NCBI RefSeq assembly: GCF_026262505.1
Contig: NC_067203.1
Span: forward strand, 10,788,001-10,852,000
Reading direction: 5' to 3'
DNA length: 64,000 nt
From: Trichomonas vaginalis G3
Taxonomy: Eukaryota; Parabasalia; Trichomonadida; Trichomonadidae
Shown here: one piece after another, positions 50,288-61,394 of the stretch
How the letters are laid out: every line of letters starts with the position of its first letter
Position numbering within the stretch: the first letter of the stretch is position 1
Program-made: the position numbers and the translations under genes
Notes under the pieces: generated by a model
Databases searched by the model: none
Told to the model about the DNA's origin: nothing
Seen by the model: the letters and a program-made list of their open reading frames with translations, nothing else

Positions 50288-52804
50288 ATGCAGGACAAAA
50301 GTGAGAATTCCAATGGGGAAAACAACCTGCTTGATAGCAGCCTTCTTGCAAATGACCTTTCCACAGAAGAAATCTCTTTATTTCAGCTAAAATACTCACA
50401 GGAAACATTATTATCAGAAAAAACAGCGGCAAAAAGCGCTTTTTCACTCATAAATACAATTAACTATGACGAAGATATCCGACTCCCGCTTTCTGCCTAC
50501 AGAAGGCCGCTTCCTTCCTTATGGAGCTTAACATATCTTCTTTCAGACAATACAAACATATATGTAATCTTCACACCAAACGAAACTATGATCTGGAGTT
50601 CAGAAACTGATCGAGAAACTGCAAGATTCAAACTTGGATGCGTAGAAAGGAACAAAGCAGTTCTAATAGACTGTGATTCTGATCTTTCTCTTGTTGCTTA
50701 CACTCAAAAATCTGGAATTGTTCTTGTTTCAAATGTTTTTGACCCTGAAATTTTTACATTTCCAGCTGAAACACAAGTTACAAGCCTTTGCGCACTAGAT
50801 CGTAATAAAGTACTAATCATATATAGCAATAGAACCGTCTCAATCTTTGATGCGGAAAAAAGAATTTTCGAAAATATTAATTATCCGTTTTACCAGCGAT
50901 TAAACTTCTTCAGAAACCCCATTATCAACGAAAGCATCATATTGGTCAACGGCCATGATAAATTATACGGTGTTTTGAGTGGCTATTTGACTGTTTTTGA
51001 TTTAGAGTATCAACCAGTCAAAACCATTTCAATTCCATCAGGCAGACCTGTTTCTGCGACCATGTTTGATGATACCATATACTTAACTAATGACAGACGC
51101 CAAGTTATTCGTATATTAAACGTAAATTCAGAAGAATCTCAAGTAACTACACAAGAACTTGATGAATCAATCGACCTAACTCATATAACAGCCATTTCTA
51201 ATACTGCCTGCATTGTTTGCTCAAGTTGGTCCGCTCATTTGATTTCATTTTCCGAATTTGTTCTTTCATTACGTTGTTCTGACACATTTGACAACTTCAT
51301 TATTGGTATTTATGGCTCCCAGGACACATTGCGCGTCCTTACGACCTCAGGAGGACTTTCCAGATTATTTATTGCAAATCCAGAGAACTCAATCCCACTT
51401 TTGGAACTTCTCCGTTCTGTTTTGAGACAATTCATACACGGACAAAACGTTTTCAACGTTCTTCGTAATCATAACATTTCTCTTGAAGTTTTCAACGAAT
51501 TGGACACTCAATTTGCCGAAACAAACATCACACTGATCAAGGAAAGACTCGCAGTACACAGAGAATTGTATAGATTGGCCGGCCAATACTTCGGAAAATT
51601 TGATACATCTTTCTTCTCATCGAATCACTTCAAGATGTCCATATTTGAATCAGCATTGAACGATGATTTCGGAGAACTCTCAGATTTAATCAGATCTGCT
51701 GCACAAACTTCAGATATTTCATCTTTATTCAACTTTTTCGCAGGAAACCCACAAAAGTTCGCTCCTTCCTTCCTCAGAATCCTCGAGAGATCCATGGATT
51801 CTATGGAACATGCCGGATTCGAGACTCATCAGAAACATAATTTCGTAGCAGAGACAGCGAGCTTCGAAGCTGCTTTGATAGCATGCCTACAGTTTTGCGA
51901 TGTCAGGAGCGACACTTTCTGCGGCCTAGTTCGTATCTATGCTTTAACGCAACCATCATCTCAAATTCAGATTATGAGGTTGTTCGAAGTAAGAAGCGCT
52001 GATGCGGAGAGAATTGCTATAGAGGCAGAATGCTACACTGCAATTGCAGAAATGTCCCACAGAGATTGCGATTACAACAGATTTGACAGATGCTACCAGA
52101 AGCATGGCGATAAATGCGTAAAGAGTTTAATCTCCTACTACGCGGACCGCGAAGTACCATACGTTTCGGATCTTCTCGAAGTTGGTAAATTCCATGGCTT
52201 CAGAAAGAGTGTCCAGGAAAGCTTATCGTTCGATGAAAGCGCCTTGGCCTTCCATTACATACAGGAATCCGGCGCCGATTTTGTTAAATCCGCGAATTTA
52301 TTTTATGAATATGTCAGAGCGAACAAGAACGAGCTCTCTGTCAGTCAGGCAGCTTCTTTACTTGCTATTGCCAATCTCTGCGTGATTGCAACAGAAAGAA
52401 AAGACGTTGCTCCACTCAGAAGAAAGATTGAAAATCGCTTGACACTTTTGGAACTTCAAAAAGTCCGAGGATTAGGAGCTTTAGATATTCTGGACTCAAA
52501 CGATTTAGTCAAGCACTTCATGAAGATGGGAGAACAAGGAACAACCTTGTCTGTCATTGCTGCAACATTTGATGACAGAAATGACGACGAAAATGGGCAA
52601 TTGTACATTGACGCCATAATGATGGATGCAAACATCGGAGAAAAGAACCTCACACAGCTATTAGAAGCAACTGGTGCTGCTGCTGTTTTGCCAAAGACAT
52701 TGAAAGCAAATTTGGAGAAAAAGATTAAGGATGTCGCCCTCAAAACTACCATCTCCAACGCTTTCACTGTTGCCCACAAAAATATTGTTAACTCAACTAA
52801 TTAA
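50288..52804 (+). CDS. Nup133-like nucleoporin (tentative), 838 aa
   Basis: The ATG at MQDKSENSNGENN is used; five in-frame codons upstream lack an ATG. Residues about 40-370 are beta-rich with repeated blade-like units (NIYVIFTPNETMIWSSE; YGVLSGYLTVFDLEYQPV), as expected of a propeller. From about 375 to the end the protein is a helical solenoid. Propeller plus solenoid of this size is the layout of the Nup133/Nup155 scaffold nucleoporins, which form the Y complex and inner ring of the nuclear pore. Clathrin-like or Vps proteins share the layout, so the call is tentative. The frame is whole. Confidence 0.5.
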   Translation: MQDKSENSNGENNLLDSSLLANDLSTEEISLFQLKYSQETLLSEKTAAKSAFSLINTINYDEDIRLPLSAYRRPLPSLWSLTYLLSDNTNIYVIFTPNETMIWSSETDRETARFKLGCVERNKAVLIDCDSDLSLVAYTQKSGIVLVSNVFDPEIFTFPAETQVTSLCALDRNKVLIIYSNRTVSIFDAEKRIFENINYPFYQRLNFFRNPIINESIILVNGHDKLYGVLSGYLTVFDLEYQPVKTISIPSGRPVSATMFDDTIYLTNDRRQVIRILNVNSEESQVTTQELDESIDLTHITAISNTACIVCSSWSAHLISFSEFVLSLRCSDTFDNFIIGIYGSQDTLRVLTTSGGLSRLFIANPENSIPLLELLRSVLRQFIHGQNVFNVLRNHNISLEVFNELDTQFAETNITLIKERLAVHRELYRLAGQYFGKFDTSFFSSNHFKMSIFESALNDDFGELSDLIRSAAQTSDISSLFNFFAGNPQKFAPSFLRILERSMDSMEHAGFETHQKHNFVAETASFEAALIACLQFCDVRSDTFCGLVRIYALTQPSSQIQIMRLFEVRSADAERIAIEAECYTAIAEMSHRDCDYNRFDRCYQKHGDKCVKSLISYYADREVPYVSDLLEVGKFHGFRKSVQESLSFDESALAFHYIQESGADFVKSANLFYEYVRANKNELSVSQAASLLAIANLCVIATERKDVAPLRRKIENRLTLLELQKVRGLGALDILDSNDLVKHFMKMGEQGTTLSVIAATFDDRNDDENGQLYIDAIMMDANIGEKNLTQLLEATGAAAVLPKTLKANLEKKIKDVALKTTISNAFTVAHKNIVNSTN

Positions 52805-53345
52805 TAAAGTTTATTTTTTATATTTTTCATTGATCTTTATAGTTTTCAATGATCATGTCTCAGCTAATGACATTATAGATATATGGTGAATTGTCTAATA
52901 ATTCGACATCTTTTAATCGATGACTATGTCTGTTGTGGAATTTTATTTATTTATTTAATTAATTATGAATGTATTCTTGTATTATATTTAATTAAAGATA
53001 CTGAATACGCAAAAATGGACTTTAAAGCTTTAAATAGGCATCGACCAAGATGTTTCATTATAGAGAACAAATTATGACAAAGAAATTTGATATCAATATG
53101 AGGGCTTCTGGAATTGAACAAATTGCTTATTTGTAGAATCAACAAATTAATGAAATAAGCAACAAGTTGTAAACCTATAAATAAGGGTGTAAACCTGATC
53201 TTCTTGATAGAATTGTCTGGTGATTCTGTGGCTCAAGAATGCATAATTATATTGTTTGGAATCTTAAACATATTTGTGATTTTTAATGTTGTATACAATT
53301 TATTTCTATATATTTATAAAATAACAAAAAAATAATATAATATAG
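52805..53345. other. intergenic stretch
   Basis: AT-rich DNA between convergent genes, with AATAAAG just after the upstream stop. GTAAACCT is repeated near 53168 and 53189. No gene is seen. Confidence 0.55.
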
Positions 53346-54701
53346 TTATTCTCCAGATAAATCTTCAAGAATCTTTGTTGCAAGTTCAGATATAACATCA
53401 TCATCTGACTCAAGCAATTCAGTAAATATATCTTCTGTCAATGGGAATTGGAAGAAATCCAAAATTGTGTCTAAAGGCCAATAACTTTTCATCGACATAA
53501 TCCATCTTTGCAAAGCAGATAAAATATCACCAATTAACTGATTGTTATCTGATGTTTCTATCCAATCAAGCATTGCTGGAATCGTTGATCCCGGCGTCAT
53601 CTTTTTCAGTTGATTTCCAGAAGCCTTCATAATGATATCAACCAAAACTTTGATGCATCCATCCAACAATTTTCTCTTTCCATTTGCCATCAAAGAAACA
53701 AGTTTATCAAAGCATGTCAATTCTTCATAAACATACGTTTCAACAAATTCACGCACGTAGAAAGGAAAAACTTCAATGTATTCATGAATAAAATCAAGCA
53801 TTGGACCTGTTGAATCATCAGTATAAATAAAACATTTGTAAATATATTCTAAAGGTATTAATGGCTTTTCTGAGAGTACTTCTAGTGGAATGAATGGTAA
53901 TAATACACCGAGAGTTTCATATCCAATGATTCTAATAGATGTAACTGGACAACAAATGGCTTTTGTGGAAATTAATTCCCACCAACAATTTTGGATGCAA
54001 AAATCACGAAATGCTTCAATTTCTTCCTCAAGACCTTTCTTAACAGCGGTAATGGAGTATCTAATTGCATTTTTATCGCCTGCTTCGATGTAATCTTGAA
54101 GACGTAAAATTACATTTGTAAAATCAAGATTATCTATGTTCTTAAAGTATTCCAGTTCTTTTAGAATGTAGAGAGCATAATAAGGAGTAAGTTGAACAAT
54201 ATCTGCTGGCTGTAAAAAATAATATATAAAAATTAAACCAATTTCTTGATGGTCTTGCATGTTATTTAGCAAGAACGTCATTACGAATTTGCGAGAAACT
54301 ATGTTTTCTGATCCCAAAATCTTTATGTATATTGGAATCATTTGTTCATCAAAAATCATTTGAGAATATTGCTTGTTTCTCTTTGTAATTGCTGTGAGAA
54401 GGCTTAACGAGTCTTGAACTATGGTTGGAACATCAATTGATAATAGACTTAAAAATACTGAGAACAGCTGACTATTATCAATATTATTTAGTATGTTAGG
54501 GTACATCCTGAAATCTGGAACTATCTTTATACGGAGATTTTTAATAGAAGTTGCTAATTGATTAAAATCGTTTTTTGATGCAGATTCTAAAGTTAATGAT
54601 ATCAAATTGTGGATTTCATCTGTGTTTACATTAGTAGGAATCAACTCTTCAGTAGGAGCAAGTTCCAGTTCTTCGAGAAAATCATTTTTGACAACTTGCA
54701 T
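53346..54701 (-). CDS. armadillo/HEAT-like repeat protein, 451 aa
   Basis: Composed almost wholly of paired helices (NILNNIDNSQLFSVFLSLLS; VQDSLSLLTAITKRNKQYS; MIPIYIKILGSENIVSRK) from residue 20 to the end, a typical ARM/HEAT solenoid for protein binding. No enzymatic motif. Overall form, size and acidic end are similar to the product at 59529-60845, so they may be paralogues. A short hairpin of GGGGAA/TTCCCC type sits 19 bases before the start codon. Confidence 0.7.
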   Translation of the reverse strand: MQVVKNDFLEELELAPTEELIPTNVNTDEIHNLISLTLESASKNDFNQLATSIKNLRIKIVPDFRMYPNILNNIDNSQLFSVFLSLLSIDVPTIVQDSLSLLTAITKRNKQYSQMIFDEQMIPIYIKILGSENIVSRKFVMTFLLNNMQDHQEIGLIFIYYFLQPADIVQLTPYYALYILKELEYFKNIDNLDFTNVILRLQDYIEAGDKNAIRYSITAVKKGLEEEIEAFRDFCIQNCWWELISTKAICCPVTSIRIIGYETLGVLLPFIPLEVLSEKPLIPLEYIYKCFIYTDDSTGPMLDFIHEYIEVFPFYVREFVETYVYEELTCFDKLVSLMANGKRKLLDGCIKVLVDIIMKASGNQLKKMTPGSTIPAMLDWIETSDNNQLIGDILSALQRWIMSMKSYWPLDTILDFFQFPLTEDIFTELLESDDDVISELATKILEDLSGE

Positions 54702-55366
54702 AATAAAATCTTATATTTTAGGGGAAAAAAATTCCCCTTTATATTTTTCCCATCAAACTTTTTGATTCAAAAAAATGGTTTTGCTATTAAAAATGTATTG
54801 TGTGCTTTTTATGATCCATTTTCGTATGACATTTATTGAAAAATTTTTGTTTCTTCGGGTGAATTCTTAGAGAATTATGAGAAATGATTGTGTGATAGAG
54901 CAATTTGATATCCATGAGATGCATTTTCCTTGAACTCTAATAGAATATTGTAAAACATTGTATATTATTGATGATATGAATTCAAATTTAAGAAATTTCT
55001 TCAGAACGGTCCAAATCACAACCATAACTTTTATAATTATATCCGTGTGAAAGAAGTATTTTATGGATTTAATTGGAAAATGTAATATTTATTAATTTAA
55101 TGTTTGAATACAAAAACAACAACATTCACATCTTCAAAGATTTCGCAATGATTGATGGAAATAACTCTCTAAGCTTATTATCTTGCTTTCTGCGAACATC
55201 TTCATATGGATAACTTGAGGGAGTTTGCTATATTCTTGCTTCAGGAACTTCAAAACTATAATGTTTGTTACTACAATTCTTCTTTACGAATCTCAGAGTA
55301 TTTTTCTGAAAACGACTTTTCAATTTAAATTCTCCCTCAGAAAAGTGCCACAGATAAAAATTTACA
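54702..55366. other. intergenic stretch
   Basis: Upstream DNA of two divergent genes. No gene, RNA or repeat is seen beyond the hairpin near 54720-54737. Confidence 0.55.
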
Positions 55367-56185
55367 ATGTTTAAATCAGAGCAATTAATAAATGAAAATG
55401 AATGCGATTATAGCAACCTTAAGCCAATTGAAGTATTCAAATACCCTACTCTAGCTGCAAAAATAATATTGGACGTCAATTCAAGTAATATTTCTCAATC
55501 ATCATCGCAAATCAATGACCTCATTAAAAACAATAGAATAACTATCCAAATGGCGCTTTATTTGATTGACAAATTTTCTAAAGTTCGACCTAAAGAAATT
55601 GAATCATTTTCGAAACTTTATCAAAACATATTAATCGAATTCTCATGCATCACAAAACCTAAAAATGAAAAGCTTGCAGCAATGTTACATAATAAAAGAT
55701 TCAAATTGGAAAATTACAATTTATATTCAACAAATTCTCCTTTATTCTACATTGCATTCGATAAAGTTGATGATCTTAAGAGTAAATTCCCAAAATTTAA
55801 TGTTTATCGGAAAATAGATGAAATCACACCACTTGATTGGGCAATTAAATACGGATCAGAATTATGTTTCAACTACTTGAAAAATATGGGAGCTCTTTAC
55901 ACAAATAACTCTGAGGAATATGCTGTTCAAGGAGGAAATAAAAACATTTTTATGCAAATGATAGAAGATGGTAAATCATTTGATAAGATGATTAATATTG
56001 CTTTGGAATATCATAATAATGAAATTGCTGAGTACCTTAAATCAAATTGTGGACAAACTTTTGATTCAATTGCTGAAAGCATGTATTTTGGAAATTATGA
56101 TGTTGCATCTTATTTACTTTCTCATAGTGCAAATGTCAATAAAATTTACATTCTTTTTCTTTTCATATTATGCGTTGTTTTTTGA
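55367..56185 (+). CDS. ankyrin-repeat (DUF3447-type) protein, 5' part, 272 aa
   Basis: The first 230 residues have the form of the trichomonad/Entamoeba DUF3447-type ankyrin proteins: an N-terminal helical part with QMALYLIDKFSKVRPKEIES, then ankyrin-like units (DEITPLDWAIKYGSELCFNY; AESMYFGNYDVASYLLSHSA). The reading leaves the ankyrin pattern at NVNK and runs into low-complexity YILFLFILCVVF, then stops. Further ankyrin units appear 0.4-2.7 kb downstream separated by minisatellite, so this looks like the 5' part of a gene that has been interrupted by repeat expansion. Confidence 0.75.
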   Translation: MFKSEQLINENECDYSNLKPIEVFKYPTLAAKIILDVNSSNISQSSSQINDLIKNNRITIQMALYLIDKFSKVRPKEIESFSKLYQNILIEFSCITKPKNEKLAAMLHNKRFKLENYNLYSTNSPLFYIAFDKVDDLKSKFPKFNVYRKIDEITPLDWAIKYGSELCFNYLKNMGALYTNNSEEYAVQGGNKNIFMQMIEDGKSFDKMINIALEYHNNEIAEYLKSNCGQTFDSIAESMYFGNYDVASYLLSHSANVNKIYILFLFILCVVF

Positions 56186-56604
56186 AATACTCTTTCATTT
56201 CACATTTATCATTGTTTTATATTATTATCTTTCCTTCCATATATTTCATTGTTTTATACAATTCTATTTCTTTCAATATCTATCACTATTTTATTGCGTT
56301 ATTTTTCTTTCAATATCTATCAGTTTTTTGTGAAACTCTCTATCTTTTCATTTATATCATTGTTTTATGAAACTCTTTTTCTTTTAATTTTTATCACTGT
56401 TTTATTCAATTCTATTTCTTTCTATATCCATCCTAATTTTATCACATAATCTATCCTTTCATATCTATCATTGTTTTGTGATATTACATTTCTTTTGATA
56501 TTCATCATTTGTTTATAAAATTATGTTTCTTTTCATATACAACATAACTTTATATAACTCTATTTCTTTTCATATCAATCATTACTTTATGCAATTCTCT
56601 CAAT

Positions 56605-56697
56605 TTTAATGAATGCCCTCTTAGTATTGCTATTAAATGGAATTCAACAGAAATTGTCAAATTTTTAATTGAACATGGTGCAGATGTTAACATGAAA
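56605..56697 (+). pseudogene. isolated ankyrin unit 1 in minisatellite
   Basis: Encodes one repeat of the form NECPLSIAIKWNSTEIVKFL ... EHGADVN. The frame is open across the unit, and the ends coincide with the natural repeat boundaries. Confidence 0.8.
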
Positions 56698-57304
56698 CTT
56701 ATTTTCTATCTTTTATCATTTGTCATTATTTTTATCGCATAATCTTTGATTTCATATTTATCATTGTTTTATAAAATTCTCTTACTTTTCACATTCATCC
56801 ATGTTTAATCGCATTCCCTTTATTTTCACATTTATCATTATTTAATCATATAATCTTTCTTCTCAAATTTATCATTGTTTTTTGACACTATCTTTCTTTT
56901 CATATTTATCTTTGTTTGATGACATTCTTTTTCTTCTGATATTTAACTTTGTTTTATGGAATACTCTATCTTTTCATATTCATCTTTGTTTTATGGAATA
57001 CTCTATCTTTTCATATTCATCGTTGTTTTATGAAATTTGCTCTCATTTCACCTTCATCATTGATTTAAATAGGTCATTTTCTTTTCATAATTATCATTGT
57101 TTTATTTAAATTTCATTCTTTTCATATTTATCATTGTTTTATTTAAATTTCATTCTTTTCATATTTATCATTGTTTTATGAAATTTTTTATCTTTCCATA
57201 TCTATTATTGTTTTGTGACGCTCCTTATTTCTTTTTATCTAGCATTGTTTTATATAATTCTATTTCTCTTCACATTTATCATTACTTTACTACATTTTCA
57301 CAAT

Positions 57305-57397
57305 ATTAATGAATGCCCTCTTAGTATTGCAATCAGCTTGAATTCAACAGAAATCGTCAAATACCTAGTTGATCATGGTGCTGATGTTAACATGATA
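57305..57397 (+). pseudogene. isolated ankyrin unit 2 in minisatellite
   Basis: Encodes NECPLSIAISLNSTEIVKYL ... DHGADVN, about 700 bases after unit 1 and bounded at the same two places. Confidence 0.8.
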
Positions 57398-57933
57398 CTT
57401 ATTTCCTTTCTTTTCATATTTATCATTTTGTTAGAAAACTCTCTTTCTTTTTATATCTTTCAATGTTTTATGATAATATCTTTCTTTTCATACTCATCAT
57501 TGTTTTATCATATTCTTTTTCTTCGCATATTTATCATTGTTATATAAAATTCAATTTCATTTTACGTTTATTGTTGTTTTAATTAATCCTTATTCATTTC
57601 ATGTTTATCATTATTTCATTTAAATTTCTTTCATTTAATGTCATTCTTTTTCATTTCATATTTATCATTGTCTCAAACAATAAATTATTGTTTTATGACA
57701 TTCTCTTTTATTTTCATATTTATCATTGATTTATATAAATTTCTTTCTTTTCATGTTTATCATTGTTTTATGTAATTATCCATCTTTCAATATCTATAGT
57801 TGCATTATGAAATTTTCTTTCATTCCACATCTAACACTATATTGTGATGCTCTTTATATTTTGATATTCTACATTGCTTGATATTATTATCTTATCCATC
57901 ATATCTATAATTGTTCTATGAAATTACCATGAT

Positions 57934-58026
57934 ATTAATGAATGCCCTCTTAGTATAGCAATCAAAGCGAATTCAGCGGATATTGTCAAATTCCTAGTTG
58001 AACATGGTTCTGATGTTAACATGAAA
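57934..58026 (+). pseudogene. isolated ankyrin unit 3 in minisatellite
   Basis: Encodes NECPLSIAIKANSADIVKFL ... EHGSDVN, about 630 bases after unit 2, again cut at the same boundaries. Confidence 0.8.
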
Positions 58027-58783
58027 CTTATTCTCTTTCTTTTAATATTTATCATTATTTTATCACATAACCTTTATATTCATATTTCGCATTATTTTAT
58101 CGCATTATTTTTTCTTTCATATTTATCATTGTTTTATATTATTATCTTTATTTTAGTATTCATCGTTATTTTATAAAATTTGGTCTCTTTTCACATTTCT
58201 CATTGTTTTAAACAATTCCTTATCTTTCCATGTTTATCTTTGTTTTATTCAAATTTCTTTCTTTTCATATTTATCATTGTTTTATATAATTCTATTTTTT
58301 TTCATATTAATCATTGTTTTATGAAATTCTTTATCTTTCTATATCTATCATTGTTTTACTACATTTTTTGTCTATTTTTATCTTTCATTGTTTTATGACA
58401 TTCTCTTTCTTTTCATATATTTTGTTGTTTTATGATATTCTCTTTCTTTATATCTTTATCATTGTTTAATGAAATTCTATTTCTTTCCATATGTTTCGTT
58501 GTTTTATGATATTCTCTTTCTTTATATCTTTATCATTGTTTAATGAAATTCTATTTCAATCCATATCTATCATTGATGCATGAAATTCTCTTTCTTTTCA
58601 TATTTATCATTGTTAAATGTAATTTTCTATCTTTCAATATTTATCATTATTCTAAATAGTTCTCTTTCTTTCCATATCTATCACTCTTTTGTGAAATTCT
58701 TTGTCCTATCATATCAATCAATGTTTTATAGCATTCTTATCTTACTTATCATTTATGTTATTGTTTTATATAATTATCCTAAC

Positions 58784-58876
58784 TTTAATGAACGCCCTCT
58801 TAGTATTGCAATCAACGCAAAATCAGCAAAAATTGTTAAATTTTTAGTTGAACATGGTGCCATGAATATCAATTAA
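58784..58876 (+). pseudogene. isolated ankyrin unit 4, with stop codon
   Basis: Encodes NERPLSIAINAKSAKIVKFL ... EHGA followed by MNIN and a TAA stop, about 850 bases after unit 3. It looks like the original 3' end of the ankyrin gene. Confidence 0.75.
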
Positions 58877-59528
58877 TTTTTTCTGATGCTTTTCTATATG
58901 GAATTAAGTGAAAACAGTAATATTTCTAGCTGCGTTATAATATTAAATTGGCAAACATTTTATATCTTCAAAAGTGAGGCAACTCTAGGAAATAATGAAC
59001 ACTACTGGCTAATTTTTTTTGAGTGTGACAACTCTATAAATTATTTTCTCAATTCTAGTGTTTTCTAATACTACCAATATTTAACAGGGTTACATGCTCT
59101 CAAAATAGAACAGCTTGGCAAAGTCCATTTGCAGCTAAACCGCGGCAAAAGTTCTCAAAATAGAGATTAGGTTCGACCGATTAATATAGCTTTTTTTTGT
59201 AGTTACTATATATATATATAGTTTCTTCTGATTGGAAAATGCGCATTAACCCCCACATAATTATTATGTGAAAGAGCAAGCTAGACAAAATATGAGATTC
59301 TTATTTTTCTCTGAGAATAATAGATCTAGTACTTCATCGTAGTAATTTATAATGATAATGGCATTATTGGCTGAATCTTCCTTGCGGGTTCTCAAGGGGA
59401 TGCATGGTTTACAAATTCTTTCAATTTACTTGATAGGGGAAAAAACGAAAATGTCTTATCAAGTAGTGATATGAATTAATGTTAATTCTTCTTAAAATTT
59501 TATATTTAGATTTTGTGCTAACTATTGT
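58877..59528. other. intergenic stretch
   Basis: Contains an ACTATATATATATATAGT palindrome near 59203-59220 and CACATAATTATTATGTG near 59255. No gene is seen. Confidence 0.55.
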
Positions 59529-60845
59529 ATGGATGAATATAAAAATTTAACAAATGAAAAAAGACATTTAGCAGAAAACAGCGAAGAAGAAGAACATGAA
59601 GAGGAAGAAGATATTATCGAATTTGATGCAGAAACGTATTATACTGCAATTCAGAATATAATTACCCCAGAAAATTCTGAAATCTTTGCAGAATCTATAT
59701 ACATCGTTAGTGTATGTACTAAAATTGAAGATGCTGCCATTGAATTTCTTAAATACAAAGTAGATAATGCGTCCATCCTTAAATACCTCTTAAAAATGCT
59801 ACAAAATGACCTGGAAATTCAAACAATACTTAGTATATTTCAAATATTCACCAATTGTGTGATTCTTGGTGACTGTGCAAATGAATTTTACGATTCTGAC
59901 TTATATTTAGTAATAAGTACACTTATGCATAGCGATTTACAAGGTGATAGACAGGGAATTGCTGATTTTATTAATGAACATATCGAATTTACAAATGAAA
60001 TTTTACATTTTTTAAATGCGCTTTCATCTCAAGAAATTCCAGAGGAAAACATAAATTCTTGCAGAATATTTTGGTCAGATTTATTAAAATTTCCTGTGAT
60101 TTCATTAGAAACTGAAATAGAAATGTTGAATTCAAATTCATTCGAAATAATTTACAATATACTTAATTCTAAAGCAAAATTATCAACATCTATTATATAC
60201 AATGGGTTTGTAAGAATAGCTTTCCATAGATTGGCTCAATTTTCAACTGATTTTGATCGATCATATATTTGTTTACGATTTTTGATGGAAGATGATCCAT
60301 TGAACACAACAGAAGAATTTCCTGAAGACTGGCTCCAAGTTTTTGGTACATTTCTTACTGAAGATCACGATTTCAATCAAATTAATAAAATATTAAAAAT
60401 TATTTATCATGCAACAAAGCATCCGTTACTAAGAAAGAATATGAAAGAGGCTGATTACATAAATTTACTTATTCAATACAGCGAAAACTCGAATTTTAAA
60501 AATCGAGCAATATCTCTTAAAATTTTGCTTTGTTTGCTAAATGATCCTAATGATCCGATGTTGGTAAACTTCATTATTGATCAAGGTAATTTAGAATTCT
60601 TGTTGCCTTTCCTTGAAGTTGAAAATCAAAAAATTAATAAAATTATTGTTTTTCAACTTCTTGAAATCATTAAATATTTCGATGAAAATGTTGAATTACT
60701 TGATGCAATTCTCAATTCTGAAGAAGTATTAAATTATATCCAAGAAATTGCAGATCTTGACGAAGATGAATCATCATCACCTCAAATGATTGAAGCTGCT
60801 TATATGATAATGGAGGAAATTCGCGCGAGAGTTGAAAAAGAATGA
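59529..60845 (+). CDS. armadillo/HEAT-like repeat protein, 438 aa
   Basis: An acidic N-terminus (EEEEHEEEEDIIEFD) is followed by a helical solenoid from residue 35 to 430 (AESIYIVSVCTKIEDAAIEF; LISLKILLCLLNDPND-like units), without a catalytic motif. The end is acidic (DLDEDESSS) followed by a last helix. Similar in form to the product at 53346-54701. Likely a binding scaffold, partner unknown. Confidence 0.7.
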   Translation: MDEYKNLTNEKRHLAENSEEEEHEEEEDIIEFDAETYYTAIQNIITPENSEIFAESIYIVSVCTKIEDAAIEFLKYKVDNASILKYLLKMLQNDLEIQTILSIFQIFTNCVILGDCANEFYDSDLYLVISTLMHSDLQGDRQGIADFINEHIEFTNEILHFLNALSSQEIPEENINSCRIFWSDLLKFPVISLETEIEMLNSNSFEIIYNILNSKAKLSTSIIYNGFVRIAFHRLAQFSTDFDRSYICLRFLMEDDPLNTTEEFPEDWLQVFGTFLTEDHDFNQINKILKIIYHATKHPLLRKNMKEADYINLLIQYSENSNFKNRAISLKILLCLLNDPNDPMLVNFIIDQGNLEFLLPFLEVENQKINKIIVFQLLEIIKYFDENVELLDAILNSEEVLNYIQEIADLDEDESSSPQMIEAAYMIMEEIRARVEKE

Positions 60846-61394
60846 ACAAATCTTATTTTTTATGTTTGTTTTGTTATTTTATATAAAGATAATATGATTT
60901 ATTATGAATTTTTATAATTTAGATTTTTAGGAAGTAATTCAATTAAGACTATAGTTAATAAGAAGAATTGTTGCACCATTCTGGGAAATACTACATGTAG
61001 TGGATGAAAATTAAATATATGTTGATAATTTTATGAATTAACAGACTCTACACTGTAGAACCAATTCTTCTCAGTTATTATCCAAATACGTGAAATAAAG
61101 AGGAAACCATCCTAAAGTAACTAAGATTTAGTTTCAATCTTTAGTATTTAATGGAGAAGAGTTTTTCGATGATAGGTAAATTGTTGCTCACTTATAAGCA
61201 ACTCCAATGAAAACAAATTACTTTTAGGAAAAATATAACTTTCATTAAAATGTATATTGGTTTTAACTGGACCTAAGCTGTCAAAATTCTGATCATGAAC
61301 ATTCTATTTTTAAGTATTTTAAGAATTCAAAAATAAAATTCTCAAAATTAAAAATTACTTTAAAAATTTTAGAAAATAACGAATAAAGTTTAAT
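60846..61394. other. intergenic stretch between convergent genes
   Basis: AT-rich with no gene, RNA or repeat that I can support. Confidence 0.55.

Larger units (their letters stand above)
56140..58780. repeat. T-rich minisatellite blocks interrupting ankyrin units
   Basis: The DNA is made of degenerate units of about 30-40 bases built on TTTATCATTGTTTTAT and ATTCTCTTTCTTTTCATA. Four such blocks of roughly 420-750 bases stand before, between and after isolated ankyrin units. All open frames in them are F/I/L/S-rich by-products of the repeat. Units are in one orientation throughout. Confidence 0.9.

Noticed and set aside
56170-58760. F/I/L/S-rich open frames that look like membrane proteins
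   Set aside because: They follow the minisatellite unit in several frames and carry stops at irregular places; they are repeat translations.
56140-58780. Minisatellite blocks as ordinary introns
   Set aside because: No GTAYGT or ACTAACACACAG-type signals at the ankyrin edges, and lengths of 0.5-0.75 kb exceed typical trichomonad introns. Kept only as a possibility to test by RNA.
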